In this document: positions 1 through 10,152 of the stretch, one piece after another
How the letters are laid out: each line of letters begins with the position of its first letter
Numbering within the stretch: the stretch's first letter is position 1
From: Tubulanus polymorphus
Lineage: Eukaryota; Nemertea; Palaeonemertea; Tubulaniformes; Tubulanidae
Direction of reading: 5' to 3'
Length of the DNA stretch: 64,000 nt
Assembly: GCF_964204645.1 (NCBI RefSeq)
Contig: NC_134026.1
Coordinates: 434,001 to 498,000, forward strand
Position numbers and translations under genes: made by a program
Notes under the pieces: generated by a model
The model's input: the letters and a program-made list of their open reading frames with translations, nothing else
Told to the model about the DNA's origin: nothing
The model's database searches: none

Positions 1-2434
1 GCGCCGGTAGTCGCAGCTCGCCAGCCCGGAGCAACGCCGGAGGAGGTTATACTCGGAGAGAATCGTGCTAGTGAATTAGCGCGATTAACTTCACTGTTCG
101 TTCTGAGGAGGAATTCAGACATTAATAATCAGTATTTACCTCCAAAAGGTTTGTCAATCAGATTAATGTCATTTAATCAGAAATCAGATTTCTCGTATAA
201 ATTTTGCTGTTGTTGAAAATAAACTTATACACTGGAACCTCGTTTCAACGTGCTTCATGAGACTGGAAAATCTGTTTGTTGCAGCTGATAGTTCGTTGTA
301 TACAGTGTGAAATTAATTGATTTGTCTCCTGAGAAAATCTGAGTTCATTAAATATAAAAAAATGTTTTATCCAAGGTTCATATTTTCCTTGTTTCAGTTG
401 AATCTGTGATATTCTGTAAACCTAGTCCGGTTCAGCTGTATTTGTATAAACAGCTGATAGTCTCGAGGTTATTTCGATCTTGTGTGTCGATGTCCACAGA
501 TCCCGGAGCTCATCTCGTCTGTATCTCATCGCTGAAAAAACTCTGTAATCATCCGAAACTAATCTATGATAAAACTGATAGTTCTGAAGACAGTCAGGTT
601 CGTGAATAGAGCTGTCAATTTGTACGCAGTCAAAAGGGTTCTTATAGATCAGGGAAAATCAGAAAATTCCAGATTTATTTAAGCCTTTGCAGGGAAAATC
701 GGGGAATTCTAACTTTAGTCTTGATAGTCTTTGGTGTCCTGTTGTTCTTACTGGTAACAAGTGGTACAAGGAACCATTTGATAAGAATCATTCCCCTGTG
801 AGGATATCTTATAATCTAATCAGGGAATATTTTTTAAGGGTCAGGGAAATATCAGGGAATTGATCATTCATTGATCTCAGGATCTGTAATAACCATGGAG
901 AATTTTAAGGATATTCTATTGCGATGTTTTCAGGTAATGGATGGGTTGACGTTTCCGGATGAATTTGATGCAGATGTTTTAGGTCTGGAATACAGTGGTA
1001 AACTTGCTGCATTAGATCAGCTATTGACATCTCTACAGGAAACCAGTCCGAATGAGAGTATTGTATTGGTATCTAACTATACACAGGTACCTACAGAGAA
1101 ACCTAGAATTGTTTTATGAGCTGAACATTATTCTTGAAACTGATTCTGTTATGCGATGATTTTATTTCTAGACGTTAGATGTTTTACAGCAGTTATGTAA
1201 AGAAAGAAATCACTCGTTCCTTCGTTTAGATGGACAAACTCCTACGGCTAAACGTCAACAATTAGTGGAACATTTCAATAGCTCTTATTCTGATACATGT
1301 GAGTATTTACGTTGTTTAGGGAATCTGTAGGAATGTATACATTTGGTGGCCTTTCTTCTAAGTCTATATGTATTTTCAGTTGTATTTCTGCTCAGTTCTA
1401 AAGCTGGTGGAGTTGGTTTGAATTTAATCGGAGCCTCGAGACTCGTGTTGTTTGATATAGACTGGAATCCTGCTAATGATTTACAGGTGATTGTCTACTG
1501 AAATCTGTGCTCTGAGAATCTGTTGAAAATCGATATTTTGAAATTTCGGAAAATGAGTTGAATATTTTTGTAGGCGATGGCTCGTGTTTGGAGAGATGGT
1601 CAAAAGAAAACAGTTCATATTTACAGATTCCTTACTACAGTAAGAAGATTGTTTAAACAAGTTTTCCATTTCACTCTCAAATTCCAGTTGAACTAAGAAT
1701 TTCAGATAGATATTCAGTATTTTTTTTGTTTGTAGGGAACAATAGAAGAAAGTATTTATCAGCGTCAGATTAGTAAACAGGGTTTGAGTGGAGCAGTTGT
1801 TGATTGTCGTATATCGTCTGCCAATGTACAGTTCTCTAAAGAGGATCTGAAGGTTTGTACTGTGCATTGACTATACAGCCATTTCTATATTACAGTACAT
1901 AGGTCCTACTAGCTGTAAAACCACCTGATCAGTTTGATGAATTTATCACATTTTGTGTTTCAGGATCTATTCACATTAAGAGAATCAACTAGTTGTTATA
2001 CCCATGAGTTATTAGCATGTACCTGTGATAAAACTAAACCTACATCGTCAGATGATGACAGCGGATTGTCTAGAGCCTGTCAACAGAGTTCTATACATAG
2101 TAAATCTAAGGTATGAGACTTTGAGCCTACTGATGGTAAAAATAATAACATATCACATTCAACTTATATTGTGATTTATTTTAGAATATAGCTATGGATG
2201 AGTTAATGTCTTGGCATCACGTGGAGGTTCCCGAAAATATCTTGCATTTTCAGGTAAACCAAACATCTAGTCTGTTCAGGATTAAGGTTTAATCATATAG
2301 TTACAGCAATCGATATTGTTCTTTATTTTCAGGATGAACATTTAGTAAAAGCTAAAGATTCGATTAGTTATATATTTTGGCACGAATGCAACAAACAACA
2401 GAAATCAGAGACTTCAGAAACCGGCAGCAAATAG
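1..2434 (+). CDS. RAD54B: RAD54B, Snf2-family recombination ATPase (3' part)
   Basis: Ten exons, the first cut by the window edge: 1-148, 398-597, 934-1086, 1172-1298, 1380-1486, 1574-1639, 1736-1852, 1964-2110, 2185-2253, 2333-2434. All junctions are GT-AG and phases agree. The product is the second RecA lobe of a Snf2 translocase: QYLPPK linker, VLVSNYTQ (helicase motif IV), [18 protein letters not shown] with DIDWNPAND (motif V), and [10 protein letters not shown] (motif VI with the arginine finger). The tail [23 protein letters not shown] followed by a Cys-rich end ([11 protein letters not shown]) matches RAD54B rather than RAD54L. Family role: nuclear, stimulates RAD51 strand exchange and remodels chromatin in homologous recombination. 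The N-terminal lobe with the Walker A site lies outside the window. The gene is convergent with UFD1, stop codons 473 bp apart. Confidence 0.95.
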
Positions 2435-2459
2435 ATGTAAATCCTCCAAAATTCATGTA

Positions 2460-2465
2460 AATAAA
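2460..2465 (+). other. poly(A) signal of RAD54B
   Basis: AATAAA 26 bases after the RAD54B stop, implying a very short 3' UTR. The convergent UFD1 has its own AATAAA on the minus strand at 2781-2786, so the two transcripts need not overlap. Confidence 0.6.
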
Positions 2466-2496
2466 ATTTGTTTCATTTTCAATGAACGATCTCGAC

Positions 2497-2775
2497 TTTG
2501 TGGCCAGGGTTATCTAGCTTTGTGCCTCTGCAGCCGAGTGGGATGTATTCACTATCAGCGCTTGAATGACTAGTGGGTTCGAGTCCTGCTGGCTGTTTAC
2601 AGTGCGAGGGCAATAGCTCAAAGGCTGTTGTGAGGCTGAAAAATCCAATAGGGTTCAGTCTGAGGAGACCAAGATCCAAAGGACATAAAGGGAAATAAAC
2701 AAAATATCCAAGGAGCATCGCAGCAATTGAAGAAGTTCCTCGGATGAAAAACACAAAATATTTATCAATCACTCC
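2497..2775 (+). mobile_element. tRNA-derived SINE-like element
   Basis: Between the convergent RAD54B and UFD1 genes. An A-box-like GCCGAGTGGG near 2532-2541 and a perfect B-box GGTTCGAGTCC at 2576-2586 have pol III spacing, and the head resembles Leu/Ser-type tRNAs. An unrelated body follows to about 2775. The acceptor stem does not fold as a functional tRNA. The right boundary is uncertain. Confidence 0.5.
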
Positions 2776-2906
2776 ATTAATTTATTAGCTCTAAATTATT
2801 ATGTACATTGTTAAGGGATTCAACATTAGTTCAACAAAGCAGAAATGACTGGCTTTTTAAATGTGTTCTTTTTGAGTATGAATAATCAAACGACGACGAG
2901 TTTGTT

Positions 2907-5312
2907 TCATTTACGAGAATCTTTTTTCCTCAGAGTTTGTCCCTCGCCTCCGAAAGCTGCAAAATCTTCGATTTTCTCATCCTTCTGAAATAGGAACAAT
3001 ACCTCAGGCTCAGTGAAACTTTAAAACAAATCTACACATCAATCAATAAATTTAACAAACTTACTCCGTGACCGTTCTGTTGAGGTCGAGATGTTCTTAT
3101 GAATGTTAATGTTCCCTTTTTGTAGTTATAATTCGGAATTCCTCTAGAAAACGGAATGATAATCAAATCATTATTAGTAAGTGAGAAAAGTCTTGGAACA
3201 CAAAAAGTAACTGAAATGTACCCTAGTATTTATACCTTCTCTCAGGATTATTTGATGATTTGTCTTCTGAAAATGATTCTGAACCTTTCCTTTTTCCATC
3301 TAATCTGTTTCCCGAACCACTAAATGCCTAAACCGAAATATATCGACAATATTAGACGTCGAATTTACACAAATTATCAATCCGCCTCTCTGAATAAAAG
3401 TACTTACTCTGAATCTATCATCTGGTATTTCTGGAATATCTACTGCCATTTCCTGTCAAATAAGTGAAAATTAAATTACTAAGTAACGCAGGGTCCCTAC
3501 AGATCGTGGATATAAGGAGTTTTAAAAGAGAAAATTTCAAGGAGCGTCTGCAGATAGCAGGTAGGCTTACCTCTTCTTGTTTGTGTTTACGTGGAACACG
3601 TTCTGGTTCCTGGTATCCGACTGGTGCAGCGAACTCCACCTGAAACGTGATATATATTTATAACTGCACATTCACAGAAAACGAATAAATGCGAAAAATA
3701 ATTGAAGAATAAAACTTACATTCATATCACATTCGATGATCGAAACCGCATTTCCTGGTTTCGTTTCGAGCACGCACAATTCATAAATCTGATAAAATGA
3801 TAAAATTTAACTTATCTAAGCCTGAAACGTTGTATCAAATGTAAACTTGTCTTCCTATTTTGTAATACTTACTCGTTCGTTGTATTTGATAGCGACCATA
3901 TCTCCTTTACTTAAACACGCAAAATTTCTCAACGCATTTTCCAACCTTAAGTTACAAGTCAAAGAAAAAGAACTCATCAAAATTCTAAAATTGATGCGTT
4001 ATACTATATAATGAAATGAAAGGATACACTGCTTTAGGATTTGTGATGTCTAAGAATTCTGTGCTTTGAGGCTGAAATTTAGCGAATGTAGCAATAGGTA
4101 GTGATACACTCTCTAGTTGGACGAGTCCACCTTCTTCTAGTAACAGATTTCTCATCATCTATAAAAACAGAATTATGATAAAATATAGTTGAATAATCTA
4201 ATGCATCAGTTTGTGCTGATAACTGGTGTTTGTAGTAGACTGATGATGATGTATACTGACCCAGTAAGGTAGATAGATCCTGCCTTCATCAGCTACAAAC
4301 TCGAGCACTCCGCAATGAGTATCTCTGTGAGATCTTTGATTCGTTAGTTTAAACAACATAGGATACTGAATATTGAGACGAGCTGAAAATAAATTCATAT
4401 CAATTCATTAAGAATCCATTCTATACGATAACTAAATATCTATATCTCAGAGTCAGATGGGAGAACTACTTACTCAGCTGATCTAACGCCGAGGGCGGCA
4501 TGATTACTGAAAAATAGCCAAAAAAAAATGATAATTATCATCAACAAACTTTCAAGTTAGTTTTCTTGATTACTTTAGACAAAGGAATCACAGAGAATAC
4601 ATACTTTTGCCTCCTCTTTCTACAAAAGGACGTTCCTGACCCGGTAACATAGATACTGAATAACATCTGTATGTAACTTTAAAATTACCGGGAAAAGGAA
4701 AAATGCCTTCACCTCTGTAACTGAACTGAAAAACAAAACAGACAGCAAATTAAACATTATACTCACTAGACTGACAATGTGTTATATTCAAAAAAATTAG
4801 AATGAATACACTAGTGAATGAATACACTAGTGAATGAATACACTAGTGAATGAATACACTAGTGAATGAATACACTAGTGAATGAATACACTAGTGAATG
4901 AATACACTTAGTGAATGAATACACTAGTGAATGAATACACTAGTGAATGAATACACTAGTGAATGAATACACTAGTGAATGAATACACTAGTGAATGAAT
5001 ACACTAGTGAATGAATACACTTAGTGAATGAATACACTAGTGAATGAATACACTAGTGAATGAATACACTAGTGAATGAATACACTTAGTGAATGAATAC
5101 ACTAGTGAATGAATACACTAGTGAATGAATACACTAGTGAATGAATACACTAGTGAATGAATACACTAGTGAATGAATACACTAGTGAATGAATACACTA
5201 GTGAATGAATACACTAGTGAATGAATACACTTAGTGAATGAATACACTAGTGAATGAATACACTAGTAAATGAATACACTAGTGAATGAATACACTAGTG
5301 AATACCTACCAT
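2907..5312 (-). CDS. UFD1: UFD1, ubiquitin-recognition cofactor of p97/VCP
   Basis: Twelve coding exons on the minus strand, in transcript order: 5312-5310 (ATG only), 4725-4605, 4506-4474, 4382-4261, 4158-4028, 3945-3873, 3788-3720, 3639-3571, 3452-3408, 3327-3236, 3143-3065, 2984-2907. They sum to 915 nt, 304 aa, against 307 in human. The N-terminal UT3 double-psi-barrel region contains [35 protein letters not shown] and [18 protein letters not shown]. The C-terminal p97/NPL4-binding part has [25 protein letters not shown] and GEGQTLRKK. Role in the family: with NPL4 it delivers ubiquitinated substrates to p97 for ERAD and chromatin extraction, including replisome disassembly. The start exon contributes only the initiator Met. 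The donor of exon 4158-4028 is GT|GTATCC, needed to encode the Val of KAVLEN. Head to head with CDC45. Confidence 0.96.
4799..5306. repeat. 16-bp minisatellite in UFD1 intron 1
   Basis: About 30 head-to-tail copies of TGAATGAATACACTAG. Some units carry one extra T (ACACTTAG), recurring irregularly. The array fills most of intron 1 and runs to within a few bases of the 5' splice site behind the UFD1 initiator codon (minus-strand reading ATG|GTAGGTATTCACTAG). Confidence 0.97.
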
Positions 5313-5907
5313 TTTGTTCAACTGTAGTCAAAGATAGTGTAGAGAGAACACTGTAAAAATAGAAAACTGTGAATGTTATCAGGAGTGCGGCGCGAGACAC
5401 TGACGGTTATTCTTCAAACACCCAATAGACAATTTCCATTTTCGGGAAATTATGATCTAGCCGGGTTAAGTAAATTATGATCTAGCCGGGTTAAGTTTAA
5501 AAAGAGTAATTTTCAGTTGATTTTTTAATGATTTTCAAAATTCAAGTGACTCAGCTAATCCAAAATTAAGTCCATATACGTGTTTTCTCAAAACAGCTGA
5601 TGATAAAGTTTGACATTTCATTCGTTAACGATCAATTCTGACTCCAATGTCACAAGTTACGCGTAATCAAAATATTCCAAACGATTCTTAAAATATTCAT
5701 TAACATTCTATCATCAAATTGATAAAAATACCTTCTCGAACTGAGCGTAGAGCTGTCAAATAGACGAGTCGCGGATCATCAACACAAACAGACCAGATGA
5801 GAAGCCGATTACGTATTATAGCGTTTGTGGAGCTGGATGCAGTGCCGCACAAATTAAACCCATGTAAACCCGTTTAATTCCTTCCCAAGTCGTTATTCAG
5901 CTTCCAG
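5313..5907. promoter_or_regulatory. shared UFD1/CDC45 divergent promoter region
   Basis: The start codons of UFD1 (minus) and CDC45 (plus) are 595 bp apart and point away from each other, so both promoters must lie here unless a distant leader exon exists. A perfect 25-bp tandem duplication sits at 5447-5496 (unit contains GATCTAGCCGGGTTAAGT). I see no convincing TATA box and no canonical E2F site. Confidence 0.7.
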
Positions 5908-8900
5908 ATGGTCGTCATCAAAGATTTTCGACGGGATTTCTATGAAACAATTCATGGACAGGTAAGGGGAACGAGAGGGGGTCCACGAGGAGCTGAAAAC
6001 ATCGAGAAATTCGATCAAATATCACCTCAGGTTGTACTAATTACTGACAAGAATCGATCTGTAACACTGTTTCCATTTCAGAGGATTTTGGTTCTCGTAG
6101 CTTTTGATGTCGATGCACTTTGCGCTCTTAAAATATTACAGGTAGCCTAAATAGATATCAACGTGAGATAAGATTTCATTTCCAATGGGAAAAACATTGC
6201 TTTTTCTAAATTTGGTCATTGTCAATTAATAGTAAGTGACAGATATGATATGTGTTTTTTCTGCAGTATCTGTTCCAATGTGATCAAGTATTATATACGA
6301 TTGTGCCAGTTGCTGGACGGCAGGATATGGATCGAGCATTCATCGAAAATGGAGAAGGTGTAAGTACAAAAAGTGTGGACCTATTTACAACTGTGGAACT
6401 TGATCCGGCGGAAACATTTTGAGCTCTATTTCAGATCAAATACGTATTGTTATTAAACTGTGGAGGTTGTATGGATATAGTAGAACAGTTACAACCGCCT
6501 GACGATGTGGTATTCTTCATCTGTGACAGGTAAATACTAACAATCACCGATTCCATTGTTGACCTCAGTTGTATCGATCTGTTGTATGAATATTATTTTA
6601 TTATTTCAGTCATCGTCCAATTGATGTGCATAATATATACAACGTGAAACAAGTGAAAATTCTCGCCAAATCTCACGACTTACAGGACGTTCCGGAATTC
6701 GATGATGTTTTTAGAGATGAGGTACTGTGAACTATAGCTTGATTCTGAAGTGAATCTATCGTCTGATGACTTATTGACTTATGACTTATTGATGTTGATA
6801 TTTCTATTGCATGTCATTTCCTATGTAACCTGTATATTATATGGAGCAATAAAGTTTAAGTTCGTCTGGTTTTGATTGTAATGTTTTCAGTCGGATGACG
6901 ACGATTCTGGAAATGAAAGCGAAGGATCAGAAGCGTCCGGTAAGAAACGTAGATTTGATGAAGACGCGATTGAAAAGAGACGAGCGAAAAGACTGTGGGA
7001 GGAAAACAGGTGAAATGCATACACAATGTTCGAACCACGATGAAAGCTTCATTTTTATTTGAAAAAAAAAAAACGAAATTGTTTTGAATCTAATGTTAAT
7101 TTTGTAGGGAGAAGATTTTGTATGAATATACAGAGTTCACTTATCAGGGATGTTCGGTAAATATCAATTCAACTTCTTTTTATTTACCGCATCTTTCAAA
7201 ATCATTTATTGACATCATTCAATTCTCGATTGAAGGCGGCTATGACAGTTTTTGAAATGGCTTGGAAAATGTCTAAGGATACGAATGACTTGTTGTGGTA
7301 AGTACACAATTTCAGTCTAGAAATCGGCTTAAGTTTTGAAAATAGTCTTATTTCACTTCGATTGCCTGTCCTTAGTTTCTACGCTATTACAGAGATATTT
7401 AGTTTCTATCTGTAGGATTGCTTGTTTTATATCTGTAGGATTACTTGTTTTATATCTGTAGGATTACTTGTTTTCTATCTGTAGGATTGCTTGTTTTATA
7501 TCTGTAGGATTACTTGTTTTCTATCTGTAGGATTGCTTGTTTTATATCTGTAGGATTACTTGTTTTCTATGTGTAGGTAAACTTGTTTTCTATCTGTAGG
7601 ATTACTTGTTTTCTATCTGTAGGATTACTTGTTTTATATCTGTAGGATTACTTGTTTTCTATCTGTAGGATTGCTTGTTTTATATATGTAGGATTACTTG
7701 TTTTCTATGTGTAGGTAAACTTGTTTTCTATCTGTAGGTAAACTTGTTTTCTATCTGTAGGATTACTTGTTTTCTATCTGTAGGATTACTTGTTTTATAT
7801 CTGTAGGATTACTTGTTTTCTATCTGTAGGATTACTTGTTTTCTATCTGTAGGATTGCTTGTATAGGACTTACAGATCAATACATTCACTATAAAATCAA
7901 TAGAGAGAAGTATGTTGATTGTATTGGAGATTTACAGAATCATGTTTCGCGTCTGAATCACAGGTAACAATCGACACTCAACTCATTCATACAAATACTG
8001 AGGTGATCATTAATTACTAATATATGACAATGAATGATTTCCTTTTAAAGAGGAGCCGATGAAGAAAGCCGAATTTCAGTGGATTGTTTGAAAGTATCTT
8101 TTGAAGATGATATGTTATTGAACTTGTATAGACATTGGACATTGTACGATAGTCTTTGTCATTCGGCTGTTTCTGCTTGTCAGTTTAAAATCTGGACGAT
8201 GAAAGGAAAGAAAAGATTAGATGAGTTTTTAGCTGATATGGGGTGAGTTGCATTTGTCCAACGTCTCTTGAAACAGTAAAACAGTGATTATTAGCTGAAT
8301 TTTTATTGATTTAATAGATTACCGTTAAGTCAATGTCGACAGAAGTATTCAGCTATGGATATGAGTTTGAGAAATTCCGTTAAGGAAATGATTGAAACTA
8401 AGAGTGAAAAATATGGGTAAAGTAACATTCTTTCATTTAGACCTCCCTTTGTTTAATATGGGCCGTTCTAAAATGAATTATTTCTATTTTTACAGGATTT
8501 CAACGCGTGATATTTTCTTGCCGTCGTTTGTAGCTCAGTACGGGTTTAAGAATAGATTGAGTGCTATGGATGCTGCGTACGCCTGTGCTGCGCTATTAGA
8601 GTCTGTGGTAAGCATTGTTTGTTATATTTCGATCCTGATTGATTTTAGATATTGTTTGTTTAATTCAAACTTAGTCGTTAAAATTATGGCATTTGTTTTA
8701 GGATAAAAATAAGGCAGATTCGGACAAGTATCTCAATGCTTTAGATTTGTTATCGAGGTGAGAACATACGTAATTTTGTAGGAATCGTTTTTTCATCCCC
8801 TTGTCCACTATTTACATCTTTATTTATTCTTTCTTTAGGTCGAATAGACAAGTTCTTCAAGTAGGTTTAGATTTTGCTAAAATGCAGGTGAAAGCGATCG

Positions 8901-10152
8901 TGAATCAGGTTCAAACATTTCTCGATATGAATCAGATAATTTCCGCAGGACCGTTTCTTTACGCGTTTATCACTGAGGTACGTTTACCATTCATCATCAT
9001 CAGTACCCAGTTCTACAGTTGTAACTTTACTCCAAAGGGTAATTAAATCTTAAGACTGGTCTTAAGTTGTTAGTTAGGCTATAGAACTAAGTTGGTAAGT
9101 TGGTCTTAGAGACTGGTCATTTTGGCTAACAACTGTTAGCCATCATCAGGTGTACTGGGTACTACAATATGCCTGATGATGGCTAACAATTGTTAGCCGA
9201 AACGTCGCTCCTCAAATATAATCATTCTGATATAGAATTTTTCAATCTTGGCTTCGTTATTGTGGGATTTCTCTCGTTAAAACCCACTGTATACAAATTC
9301 AGAAAATTTAAAATGAAATTTATTACCCCTTGGTATCAAAGAGAAATCAGATCAGAGTTTCACACTCTCCTGAGACTATCATAAGATGTTGTTAAGAAAT
9401 AGAATCTTGGGGGGGGGGGGGCGGCGGGGATTCAATCATACACAGGGTGAGTTACTCTCTAAGTGAGTTGGTAATTTATTGATTTTGGATCTGATTATCT
9501 ATTGTGATTATCTATGTAATTTATTTATATTTATCTAACAGGGAACGGCTGATATAAAATTTTTCTCGAGACCGATTTGTCTTCAGCGTTTGGCTAAATT
9601 CACTCTTCAAGCTCACGTAGCGATGGTAAAATTAACATCACTGTTCAATTCTTGTTGCTGTGTAAACGTCTGCATTATTTCATGATCAGTATTTTCTCTG
9701 TTTTCTCGTTCTAGAGTCGCAGTAAGAAAGCTCCACAGTTACCTCTAATAGTCGGTGCTCCGATGGATTCAGAAATTGGAATGACACTAATTTGCGGTAT
9801 TCCTCCCTTAGCCGAGGACGATGGTAAAAAGTAAGTGACTCAGTTCCATCCTCTTCTGCCAAGGACCTCACCTGGCGTCCTGTTAATACCTCGAGTTCAA
9901 ACGATATTTATTTCGTGTTTTTCTGCTAGTGTTTATGGTAAAGCATTTGAACAAGCAGCGATCAATACAAACGCTAGAATCTTACAGGATAGTTTTGATA
10001 CACACAGTAAGTTCACTTATTCAACTGATAACTATGAGACTGAATTTGTATGGAATATAAGTGTTTATGTTTTGTGATATTTTTCAGTTGTTGAATTACA
10101 GACCGCCGATAGAAGTAAATTCTTTGATGCGCTCATCGCTCTAATGCAGTAA
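5908..10152 (+). CDS. CDC45: CDC45, CMG replicative helicase subunit
   Basis: Eighteen exons: 5908-5961, 6082-6141, 6267-6359, 6435-6529, 6610-6721, 6891-7009, 7108-7156, 7236-7297, 7853-7963, 8051-8242, 8318-8416, 8496-8607, 8702-8757, 8839-8977, 9542-9625, 9715-9830, 9930-10006, 10088-10152. They sum to 1695 nt, 564 aa (human 566). Visible landmarks: N-terminal DFRRDFYE; the RecJ/DHH-like DVDALCALKIL; the acidic then basic linker SDDDDSGNESEGSEASGKKRR; RHWTLYDSLCHS; KGKKRLDEFLADMGLPL; AGPFLYAFITEG; and C-terminal TADRSKFFDALIALMQ. In the family it binds MCM2-7 and GINS to form the nuclear replicative helicase and lacks nuclease activity. Intron 8 carries tandem copies of the exon 9 acceptor. 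The last exon is duplicated downstream at 12660. AATAAA at 10408-10413 is a likely poly(A) signal. Confidence 0.97.
7404..7862 (+). repeat. 23-bp array made of CDC45 3' splice sites
   Basis: Head-to-tail units of about 23 bp, consensus TTTCTATCTGTAGGATTACT and variants. I count 20 TGTAGG occurrences, the last being the acceptor of exon 9 (exon starts at 7853). Each unit carries a pyrimidine-rich stretch, a TAG acceptor and the first bases of the exon. Some units read GTAGGTAAAC instead. Confidence 0.97.
9120..9210 (+). other. hammerhead-like core in an inverted repeat, CDC45 intron 14
   Basis: CTGATGA at 9173-9179 is followed by a GGCTAAC/GTTAGCC stem and then GAAACGTC, which is the order of the hammerhead ribozyme core (CUGAUGA, stem II, GAAA, stem III). 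A mirrored copy of the CTGATGA stem lies at 9123-9150 but lacks the GAAA part. Such motifs are known in Penelope-like retroelements. Activity is not shown here, and one extra U precedes stem II. Confidence 0.4.
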
